The notes under the pieces are model-generated. The model did not search any database, was not told where the DNA came from, and saw only the letters and a list, made by a program, of their open reading frames with translations. Of a stretch of DNA of 64,000 nt, positions 55,686-64,000 are shown piece by piece. Every line of letters starts with the position of its first letter. The first letter of the stretch is position 1. The position numbers and the translations under genes are program-made. Source of the DNA: Nitrosophilus alvini (lineage in GTDB: Bacteria > Campylobacterota > Campylobacteria > Campylobacterales > Nitratiruptoraceae). Location: NCBI RefSeq assembly GCF_015100395.1, contig NZ_AP022847.1, positions 434,001 through 498,000 on the forward strand. The letters run 5' to 3'.

Positions 55686-56720
55686 ATGATATTCGACAAA
55701 ATTGTGGGTATGTTTTCAAACGATATGGGCATAGACCTGGGGACTGCAAATACTCTAGTACTTGTAAAAGGAGAGGGTATCATCATAAATGAACCTTCGG
55801 TTGTAGCAGTAAAAAAAGACAAGTTCGGAAGACAGAAGATTTTGGCGGTAGGTCACGAAGCCAAAGAGATGGTGGGAAAAACACCGGGAGATATCAATGC
55901 CGTCAGACCTATGAAAGACGGAGTCATTGCAGACTTTGATATGACGGAAAAGATGATAAGGTACTTTATAGAAAAAGCACACAGTAGAAAGGCTTTTATC
56001 AGACCCAGAGTCATTATATGTGTTCCATACGGGCTAACGCAGGTTGAGAGAAAAGCGGTAAGGGAATCGGCTCTGAGTGCGGGAGCAAGAGAAGTATTTC
56101 TGATAGAAGAGCCTATGGCAGCAGCAATCGGAGCAGGGCTGCCGGTAAAAGAGCCCCAGGGAAATCTGGTTGTAGATATAGGCGGCGGTACTACCGAGAT
56201 AGGCGTCATATCGTTGGGTGGACTTGTTATATGCAAGTCGGTCAGAACGGCAGGAGACAAGATAGACAAAGCCATCATCGACTATATTAAAAAGAAATAC
56301 AACCTTCTCATTGGCGACAGGCTAGCCGAAGAGATAAAGATAAATATCGGTACGGCCATGCCTTTAGAAAAACCTCTCAAAATGATAGTAAACGGACGCG
56401 ACCAGGTTGGCGGTCTTCTAAGCTCCATTGAGCTTACCAGCGAAGATATTATCGAGGCTATGAAAGATCCGTTAAAAGAGATAGCCGATGCTTTGAAAGA
56501 TGTTCTCGAAAAAATGCCTCCTGAGCTTGCCGGCGATATCGTTGAAAACGGTATAGTTCTCACCGGCGGCGGAGCGCTTATCAGAAATCTCGACAGATAT
56601 CTTTCCGAAATTGTCAGGCTTCCTGTATTTGTAAGCGAAGAGCCCCTTCTGGCCGTTGCGAAAGGTACAGGCAAAGCCCTTGAAGAGATAGAACTTCTTC
56701 AACAGCTATCCAATGAATAA
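55686..56720 (+). CDS. mreB: Rod-shape-determining actin MreB
   Basis: 344 residues of the actin fold: [12 protein letters not shown] (phosphate 1), [15 protein letters not shown] (phosphate 2) and [15 protein letters not shown] (adenosine). It polymerises at the membrane and positions cell-wall synthesis. It overlaps mreC by eight bases. mreD, pbp2 and rodA are not next to it, which is typical of Campylobacterota, where mreBC follows clpX. Confidence 0.97.
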   Translation: MIFDKIVGMFSNDMGIDLGTANTLVLVKGEGIIINEPSVVAVKKDKFGRQKILAVGHEAKEMVGKTPGDINAVRPMKDGVIADFDMTEKMIRYFIEKAHSRKAFIRPRVIICVPYGLTQVERKAVRESALSAGAREVFLIEEPMAAAIGAGLPVKEPQGNLVVDIGGGTTEIGVISLGGLVICKSVRTAGDKIDKAIIDYIKKKYNLLIGDRLAEEIKINIGTAMPLEKPLKMIVNGRDQVGGLLSSIELTSEDIIEAMKDPLKEIADALKDVLEKMPPELAGDIVENGIVLTGGGALIRNLDRYLSEIVRLPVFVSEEPLLAVAKGTGKALEEIELLQQLSNE

Positions 56721-57471
56721 AAAAGTTCTTTTTTCTCTTCTTTTTCTTCTGCTCTTTATCGGCTCGGTCAAACTCTCCGATGCCCTGCAGAGCAGACTTC
56801 TCTTTTTTACCAATTTTTTAAAAAGTACCTATCTTGATATAAGCGGATATTTCGAAAATCTGATCTTTGAACATATCAAACAGCAGGAGACTATACAAAA
56901 GCTCTATAACGAAAACCTAAAACTCAAAGAGACGCATCTGAAATATCCGGCATACAAAAATGAGCTTTTTGCTTTGAAAAACGAATGCAACGCATCTGCA
57001 TCTTTTGATTTTGAGACAAAAGTTGTAAGGGTATTGTCATATGCAAAATTTGGCGATTTTATGAGGCTTTGGATAGATTTTGAGGAATTTGAGCCTGAAA
57101 AAATCTACGGCATCACAAAAAACGGGTATGCGGCCGGAATAGTCGTATCGAAAAACGGCAAACCCCTTGCTCTTTTAAACGGTGATCCCAAATGCTCCTA
57201 CGCAGTTGAGATAGGTGAGGTGAAGGCTCCCGGAATCGCAACGGGAAAAAATGAAAGAGAGATGGAAGTAAAGTTTATTCCCATGTGGAAAGAGATAAAA
57301 GTCGGAGATGAGGTAATTACCAGCGGTCTTGATATGATATTTTTTCACGGGATAAAAGTAGGCAAAGTGGCGCGCATAAAAAAAAGCGGCAGCTACAAAA
57401 CCGCACTCGTCAGGACATATGCCGATATTTTAAGTCCAAGATATTTTACCTTGATACTCTCCCCATACTGA
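56713..57471 (+). CDS. mreC: Rod-shape-determining protein MreC
   Basis: 252 residues. One transmembrane helix ([17 protein letters not shown]), a coiled coil (about 50-95) and beta-barrel domains with [18 protein letters not shown], the family signature. It bridges the cytoskeleton and periplasmic cell-wall enzymes. There is a space of about 100 bases before carB with an A/T-rich stretch and the ribosome-binding site for carB. Confidence 0.92.
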   Translation: MNKKVLFSLLFLLLFIGSVKLSDALQSRLLFFTNFLKSTYLDISGYFENLIFEHIKQQETIQKLYNENLKLKETHLKYPAYKNELFALKNECNASASFDFETKVVRVLSYAKFGDFMRLWIDFEEFEPEKIYGITKNGYAAGIVVSKNGKPLALLNGDPKCSYAVEIGEVKAPGIATGKNEREMEVKFIPMWKEIKVGDEVITSGLDMIFFHGIKVGKVARIKKSGSYKTALVRTYADILSPRYFTLILSPY

Positions 57472-57569
57472 AATGGTCGGCAGTTATTCGCTTTCAATAC
57501 TCTAAACGGTTTTTTATCAACTTTTCAGTAAAATAGGTAAATTTTTCTGTAAAAATGTAAAGGTGGAGA

Positions 57570-60500
57570 ATGCCAAAAAGAGAAGATATAAAAACTATTT
57601 TGCTTATAGGTTCGGGACCTATTGTCATAGGACAGGCCTGTGAGTTTGACTATTCGGGTACACAGGCTACCAAGACTCTCAAAGAGCTTGGCTACAGAGT
57701 TGTTCTTGTCAATTCAAATCCTGCGACTATTATGACCGATCCTGAGTTTGCAGACAGGACATATATAGAGCCTATTACCGAAGATGTGATATCACAGATA
57801 ATCCAAAAAGAGAAAGTCGATGCAATTCTTCCCACAATGGGGGGACAGACAGCTTTGAATGTGGCTATGAGCATGTTCGAAAAAGGAATGCTCGAAGGCG
57901 TAAAATTCCTTGGAGCCAATCCTGAAGCGATAAAAAAGGGTGAAGACAGACAGGCATTCAAAGAGGCCATGCTCAAAATCGGTATGGATCTTCCAAAAAG
58001 CCGCTATGCATACTCTCTTGATGAAGCGATGGAGGCTGCAAAAGAGATAGGGTTTCCGCTTATTATCAGAGCAAGCTACACACTTGCGGGAGGCGGAAGC
58101 GGTGTGGCATACAATATAGACGAGTTTAAAACTCTTGCTGCAAAAGGTCTTGAAGCAAGTCCCATAAATGAAATTCTTATAGAAGAGTCACTTCTTGGAT
58201 GGAAAGAGTATGAGATGGAGGTTATAAGGGACAGGGATGACAACTGTATAATTGTCTGTTCCATAGAAAATCTTGACCCCATGGGTGTGCATACGGGAGA
58301 TTCTATAACCGTTGCACCGGCTTTGACTCTTACCGATAAAGAGTATCAGAGGATGAGGGATGCCTCTTTTGCGATATTAAGAGAAATCGGTGTGGATACC
58401 GGCGGCTCAAACGTTCAGTTTGCAGTCCATCCTGAAACCGGCAGAATGATAGTCATAGAGATGAACCCGAGAGTCAGCCGCTCATCGGCTCTTGCATCAA
58501 AAGCCACAGGGTATCCCATAGCGAAAGTCGCAACTCTGCTGGCAGTCGGTTATACTCTTGACGAGATCAAAAATGACATAACTGGAACACCGGCATCTTT
58601 TGAACCTGTAATCGACTATATAGTTACAAAAATTCCCCGATTTACATTTGAAAAATTTCCGCAGGCCGAAAGCACTCTGACCACTTCTATGAAAAGTGTC
58701 GGGGAAGTTATGGCTATAGGAAGAACATTCAAAGAATCCGTTCAAAAAGGGCTATGCTCTCTTGAAACCGGTCTTTGCGGATTTGAAAAGATAAAAACCG
58801 ACCCAGAAACTCTAAAACGAGAGATAAGAAGACCGAATGAAAACAGACTTTTATATGTAGCGCAGGGTTTTAGAGAGGGTCTCAGTGTCGAAGATATATA
58901 TGAACTTAGCAAAATAGACAGATGGTTTTTGTATCAGATAGAGGAGATTGTATCTTTCGAAGATAAAATCGACCTGGATATCCTACAAAACGAAGAGCTT
59001 CTCAGAGTTGCCAAAACCTACGGTTTTTCAGACAAAATGATAGCAAAACTGATAAATGAAAAAGAGAATACCGAACTTACCGAAAACGACATATATTCCG
59101 CAAGAAAAAAGTTGGGTGTAGAGCTTGAATATAACGAAGTTGATACCTGTGCAGCGGAATTCAGGGCTTTGACTCCTTATCTTTACTCTACTACAAACAT
59201 AACGAAACTTACAAAAAAAGAGGAGAGTATACAGAGCGATAAAAAGAAGGTTTTGATCATTGGAGGCGGACCCAACAGGATAGGGCAGGGAATCGAGTTT
59301 GACTATTGCTGCGTACATGCGGCATTTGCTCTTGAAGATATGGGATGCGAAACCATTATGTACAACTGCAATCCGGAAACCGTATCTACAGATTACGATA
59401 CAAGCGATATACTCTATTTCGAACCAATCGATTTTGAGAGAGTAAGAAGTGTGATTGAGAGGGAAAATCCAGACGGCATTATCGTTCATTTCGGCGGGCA
59501 GACGCCTTTAAAACTTGCAAAACCTCTCAGTGCAATCGGGGCAAAAATAATAGGTACAAGCGCAAAAGTCATCGATCTTGCCGAAGACAGAGAGAAATTT
59601 GCAAAATTTATCACCCAAAACGGTCTATTGCAGCCTGAAAACGGAACAGCATTTACCGAACAAGATGCGCTTGAAATTGCAAAAGAGATAGGTTATCCGG
59701 TTCTTGTAAGGCCGAGTTATGTTTTAGGCGGCAGGGCTATGAGAATAGTTTACAACGAAGATGAGCTAAAATCCTATATGGAAGAGGCTGTAAGTGTCAG
59801 CAACGAATCGCCTGTACTTATAGATAAATTTCTAGACCATGCCATAGAGATAGATGTAGACGCTATAAGCGACGGTGAGAATGTCTATATCGGCGGAATT
59901 ATGCAGCATATCGAAGAAGCGGGTATCCATTCAGGCGACAGCGCCTGCTCGTTGCCTACCGTGAGCATTAAAGATGCTATATTGAAAATAATCGAAGAGC
60001 AGACAAAAACCATAGCCCTGGGACTTGGAGTAAAGGGACTTCTTAATATCCAGTACGCTATATATAAAGATAAGGTATACCTTATCGAGGTAAATCCAAG
60101 AGCCTCAAGGACGGTTCCTTTCGTTTCCAAGGCAACCGGCATACCTATGGCAAAAGTCGCTACAAGAGTTATGATGCAAGGAGATCTCAGAAGCGCTCTT
60201 GAGTTTTACGACAAATTCAATGTTGTTACCGAAGAAAATGGTATCCTCAAGCCTCAGCTGAAATCACACATATCCGTAAAAGAAGCGGTATTTCCTTTTA
60301 ACAAACTTTCAGGTGCCGATTTGATACTCGGACCGGAGATGAAATCTACCGGTGAAGTTATGGGTATAAGCGACAACTTTGGCGTAAGTTTTGCAAAATC
60401 CCAGGTGAGTGCCGGAAACAGGCTGGTTCTTGAAGGAACGCTGTTTCTATCTTTGACCGATTACGACAAACCTCATGCTCCCCAGATAGCAAAAATATAT

Positions 60501-60833
60501 AAAGACCTCGGTTTTGAAATTGTTGCTACCGACGGGACACACAGAGTTCTTAAAGAGGCAGGCGTAGAATCCAAAAAGGTCCTGAAAATCAGCGAGGGAA
60601 GACCAAACGTCGAAGATATGATAAAAAACGGCGAAATATCTATGGTGATAAATACAAGCGACAATAAAGCGAGCAAAGATGATGCCAGAAGAATAAGACA
60701 GGCTGTTCTTAGATTTCAGATACCTTATTTTACGACACTCGCTGCTGCCAGAGTTGCTGCAGAAGCTATAGCGAAGCTGAAAAAAGAGGGGCATTTCGAG
60801 CCCAAAGCGCTGCAGGACTATTTGAGTGAATAA
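57570..60833 (+). CDS. carB: Carbamoyl-phosphate synthase large chain
   Basis: 1087 residues in two homologous ATP-grasp halves: the N-terminal half makes carboxyphosphate, the C-terminal half phosphorylates carbamate. Motifs include [45 protein letters not shown] and its repeat [24 protein letters not shown]-terminal MGS-like regulatory domain follows (from about 940), the site for UMP and ornithine effects in E. coli. It needs CarA, which is not in the window. Its stop codon lies inside the heptamer repeat of locus D. Confidence 0.97.
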   Translation: MPKREDIKTILLIGSGPIVIGQACEFDYSGTQATKTLKELGYRVVLVNSNPATIMTDPEFADRTYIEPITEDVISQIIQKEKVDAILPTMGGQTALNVAMSMFEKGMLEGVKFLGANPEAIKKGEDRQAFKEAMLKIGMDLPKSRYAYSLDEAMEAAKEIGFPLIIRASYTLAGGGSGVAYNIDEFKTLAAKGLEASPINEILIEESLLGWKEYEMEVIRDRDDNCIIVCSIENLDPMGVHTGDSITVAPALTLTDKEYQRMRDASFAILREIGVDTGGSNVQFAVHPETGRMIVIEMNPRVSRSSALASKATGYPIAKVATLLAVGYTLDEIKNDITGTPASFEPVIDYIVTKIPRFTFEKFPQAESTLTTSMKSVGEVMAIGRTFKESVQKGLCSLETGLCGFEKIKTDPETLKREIRRPNENRLLYVAQGFREGLSVEDIYELSKIDRWFLYQIEEIVSFEDKIDLDILQNEELLRVAKTYGFSDKMIAKLINEKENTELTENDIYSARKKLGVELEYNEVDTCAAEFRALTPYLYSTTNITKLTKKEESIQSDKKKVLIIGGGPNRIGQGIEFDYCCVHAAFALEDMGCETIMYNCNPETVSTDYDTSDILYFEPIDFERVRSVIERENPDGIIVHFGGQTPLKLAKPLSAIGAKIIGTSAKVIDLAEDREKFAKFITQNGLLQPENGTAFTEQDALEIAKEIGYPVLVRPSYVLGGRAMRIVYNEDELKSYMEEAVSVSNESPVLIDKFLDHAIEIDVDAISDGENVYIGGIMQHIEEAGIHSGDSACSLPTVSIKDAILKIIEEQTKTIALGLGVKGLLNIQYAIYKDKVYLIEVNPRASRTVPFVSKATGIPMAKVATRVMMQGDLRSALEFYDKFNVVTEENGILKPQLKSHISVKEAVFPFNKLSGADLILGPEMKSTGEVMGISDNFGVSFAKSQVSAGNRLVLEGTLFLSLTDYDKPHAPQIAKIYKDLGFEIVATDGTHRVLKEAGVESKKVLKISEGRPNVEDMIKNGEISMVINTSDNKASKDDARRIRQAVLRFQIPYFTTLAAARVAAEAIAKLKKEGHFEPKALQDYLSE

Positions 60834-60870
60834 GTAATTGGGAATAAGTAATTGGGAATTGGGAATTATA
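60829..60870 (+). repeat. Heptamer tandem repeat (locus D)
   Basis: Six heptamers: AATAAGT, AATTGGG, AATAAGT, AATTGGG, AATTGGG and AATTATA. The carB TAA is in the first. The TTG at 60852, the only usual start codon upstream of the conserved part of the next gene, is in the fourth. Confidence 0.85.
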
Positions 60871-61322
60871 GAGGGAATATATTAGATCCCAGGAAAGTCT
60901 ATCTGGTTCAGACCGACACAACAGTCGGTTTTTTGTCTCAGAACAGAAAGAGACTCTCCGAGATTAAAAACAGGCCTGTTGAAAAACCTTTTTTGATCTC
61001 GGTTGATAGTTTCAAACCCCTCAAAAAGTTTGCAAGAGTTCCCAAAAAATTTAAAAAACGGGTCCGAAGAGCTAAAAAAACCACATTTGTATACCCAAAC
61101 GGCAAAGCGGTCCGTGTGGTGCGAGACGACAGACATATCTCTTTTTTAAAAAAATTCGGATGGATGTATTCCACTTCTGCAAACAGGAGCGGAAAAAGAT
61201 TTGAAAGAGAGTTTGCTTTTGAAAAAGCAGACGTAATAGTGGAAGACCAAAGAGGTTTTTTTGAAGGAAAAGCCTCCGAAATTTTGAGACTCTCACAAAG
61301 AAAAATCAAAAAATTAAGATAG
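60852..61322 (+). CDS. Sua5/YciO/YrdC-family protein, short form
   Basis: 156 residues. YLVQTDTTVGFLSQN is the family opening (the usual PTDTVYGL is changed), and KPFLISVDSFKPLKKF and MYSTSANRSGKR are the STSAN motif. The length is below the roughly 190-200 residues of TsaC/YrdC, and the RNA-binding KR-x-SM-like site is degenerate. It may take part in tRNA threonylcarbamoyl-adenosine formation, but that is uncertain. The only canonical start upstream of the conserved opening is TTG at 60852, in a repeat. AGAGGGA at about 60869 would serve a start at ATA 60879, a rare codon. Confidence 0.8.
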   Translation: MGIGNYRGNILDPRKVYLVQTDTTVGFLSQNRKRLSEIKNRPVEKPFLISVDSFKPLKKFARVPKKFKKRVRRAKKTTFVYPNGKAVRVVRDDRHISFLKKFGWMYSTSANRSGKRFEREFAFEKADVIVEDQRGFFEGKASEILRLSQRKIKKLR

Positions 61323-61562
61323 TTTTATAAGCCTGATAGCTACAAATCTTCCAGTTATAAATCCTGCAGCCGAATATAGAGCAGATATTTCATAACTGTA
61401 AAAAAGCCAGCCCAAAATTACAGATAGAAGAACAAATCTGAAAGAGAAGGAAAAGAAAATATTTCTCTTTTTTGATTTCAAAAGTTTTAGTTGTAGATAG
61501 AGATGATAAAAATAGAGCAAAGAGAGGAGTGCTCCGAAGATAAAAAGAGTATATCCGTTCAT
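61314..61562 (-). CDS. atpR: N-ATPase subunit AtpR
   Basis: 82 residues, three membrane helices (TLFIFGALLSLLYFYHLYLQL, FRFVLLSVILGWLFYSY and LYSAAGFITGRFVAIRLI). Together with the gene order D-C-Q-R this identifies the N-ATPase protein AtpR, which has polar/charged residues in the helices and may help assemble the membrane part. It overlaps AtpQ by four bases. The gene convergent to it (YrdC-like) overlaps by nine bases, so nothing follows that could be part of this operon. Confidence 0.8.
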   Translation of the reverse strand: MNGYTLFIFGALLSLLYFYHLYLQLKLLKSKKRNIFFSFSFRFVLLSVILGWLFYSYEISALYSAAGFITGRFVAIRLIKLS

Positions 61563-61829
61563 TTTTTATAAAAAAAGAATCTCCATACAGAATAGAGGCC
61601 GATTGCCAGACCAAGAAGGAGCAGAGTGATAGACCAGGAGATATTTCCGGGTGAGTTGTATTTTTCGTCGATATATCTGCCGGCATATCCACCCATGACT
61701 GCAGGAAGTACTATCATCCATCCCACTGCACCGACAGCTGCCAATGTTCCCCAAAAGAGGCCTTTTTTTCTCCATTTCTGTAACAATGAGCTTTTTTCCT
61801 CTATCTTTTTTTTAAATTGCTTTTGGTTT

Positions 61830-61837
<8 letters not shown>
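61559..61837 (-). CDS. atpQ: N-ATPase subunit AtpQ (AtpI-like)
   Basis: 92 residues. After a charged N-terminus there are two helices (LFWGTLAAVGAVGWMIVLPAVMGGYAG and ITLLLLGLAIGLYSVWRFFF) with GGYAGRYIDEK, seen in AtpI/AtpQ proteins. It probably transports a divalent cation or acts in assembly of the c-ring. The start is TTG with GGAG seven bases upstream. Overlaps both neighbours. Confidence 0.8.
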
Positions 61838-63597
<1,760 letters not shown>

Positions 63598-63614
63598 TTA
63601 ATCTCTTTTTGTCT

Positions 63615-63629
63615 ATTATAACTTATATA
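63615..63629. promoter_or_regulatory. Overlapping divergent promoters, atpD and atpB
   Basis: On the minus strand TATAAT spans 63620-63615, about 39 bases before the atpD ATG. On the plus strand TATATA at 63624-63629 is 18 bases before the atpB ATG, a short leader. The whole gap is 71 bases, so both promoters must share it. Confidence 0.5.
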
Positions 63630-63647
63630 TGAGCAAAAGGAAGCGGC

Positions 63648-64000
63648 ATGAATGAAAGCATTGCCTCCGTCGAACTTTTTAAAATTCAGATAGGCTCAGT
63701 AAGCATACCTGTAACAGAAAGTGTTGTTACAGCGTGGGGAGTTATTGTTTTCATTGCCATTGTCTCTTTTTTGCTTACAAGAAAACTTCGTGTTCTAAAT
63801 CCGTCGAAAATACAGATAGCAGTGGAAGGAGTGGTAGAAGCGATATATGGAGCTTTGAAATCCGCTTCGCCGATAAACGCCTGGGACCTTGTTCCTCTTA
63901 TAGGTACTATGTGGATATATATAGGTATGCTCAATCTCATAGGAATTATCCCCTATCTGCATAATCCTACAAAAGATTTGAGTACTACGGCAGCTCTTGC
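63648..64000 (+). CDS. atpB: ATP synthase subunit a (N-type), 3' end outside window
   Basis: 117 codons in the window. It begins MNESIASVELFKIQIGSVS, then has a first helix (VVTAWGVIVFIAIVSFLLT) followed by RKLRVLNPSKIQIAVEGVVEAIYG and helix 2 (LVPLIGTMWIYIGMLNLIGIIPYL). This is the N-terminal half of AtpB of the N-type ATPase, which forms the ion half-channels against the c-ring. The ribosome-binding site is AAAGGAAG at about 63636. In ordinary N-ATPase operons it follows atpR on the same strand; here it is on the other strand. Confidence 0.9.
   Translation, partial: MNESIASVELFKIQIGSVSIPVTESVVTAWGVIVFIAIVSFLLTRKLRVLNPSKIQIAVEGVVEAIYGALKSASPINAWDLVPLIGTMWIYIGMLNLIGIIPYLHNPTKDLSTTAAL

Overview
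The window reads as chromosomal DNA of a member of the Campylobacterota (Epsilonproteobacteria), probably a free-living, vent- or sediment-type lineage. The genus cannot be fixed from the sequence alone. Evidence is the AT-rich sequence, the block fabZ-lpxA-clpX-mreB-mreC-carB typical of this phylum, the carboxyspermidine route to spermidine (nspC plus a saccharopine-dehydrogenase-like partner), a MutS7-type MutS with a C-terminal HNH domain, a stand-alone PAS protein resembling CetB, and many small c-type cytochromes.

Layout. 1-3.9 kb: 3' part of a GGDEF-EAL gene, a TonB-dependent receptor and a YfiR-like periplasmic protein. 4.1-8.4 kb: a PEBP protein, a DUF72 protein, then a leftward operon with a methyltransferase, a duplicated DUF1538 membrane protein, a PII-like protein and a CBS protein. 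8.6-12 kb: oadGAB, a sodium-pumping decarboxylase. 12-16 kb: leftward polyamine operon. 16.4-22.5 kb: pgaABCD for poly-N-acetylglucosamine. 22.5-26.5 kb: four small cytochrome-type genes, trxC and a two-component system. 26.5-32.1 kb: small genes, tRNA-Ser(GCU), pyrF, mutS7. 32.1-42.3 kb: a leftward acetate module (acs, exonuclease, DUF294 protein, actP, DUF485 protein, porin) behind its own two-component system. 42.3-49.4 kb: a thioredoxin-like protein, a PAS protein, an M3 peptidase, a HIT protein, a PanE-like protein, an acyl-CoA ligase and FadL. 49.5-61.3 kb: rightward housekeeping run (cyclophilin, nadE, queH, fabZ, lpxA, clpX, mreB, mreC, carB, YrdC-like). 61.3-64 kb: N-type ATPase genes split into a leftward atpDCQR block and a rightward atpB.

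How the parts fit. OadGAB, an N-type (usually sodium-coupled) ATPase and an ActP-type symporter suggest sodium-coupled bioenergetics. c-di-GMP control is suggested by the GGDEF-EAL gene and by pgaCD. The acetate module has an 11-bp-period direct repeat over the porin promoter, which is a good candidate site for the adjacent response regulator. Four intergenic spots carry hexamer/heptamer tandem repeats, always between two co-directional genes. At two of them the repeat contributes a stop codon, and at one probably the next start codon.

There is no CRISPR array, rRNA, insertion sequence or prophage in the window. No gene-free stretch exceeds 300 bases; the longest gaps are about 180 bases.
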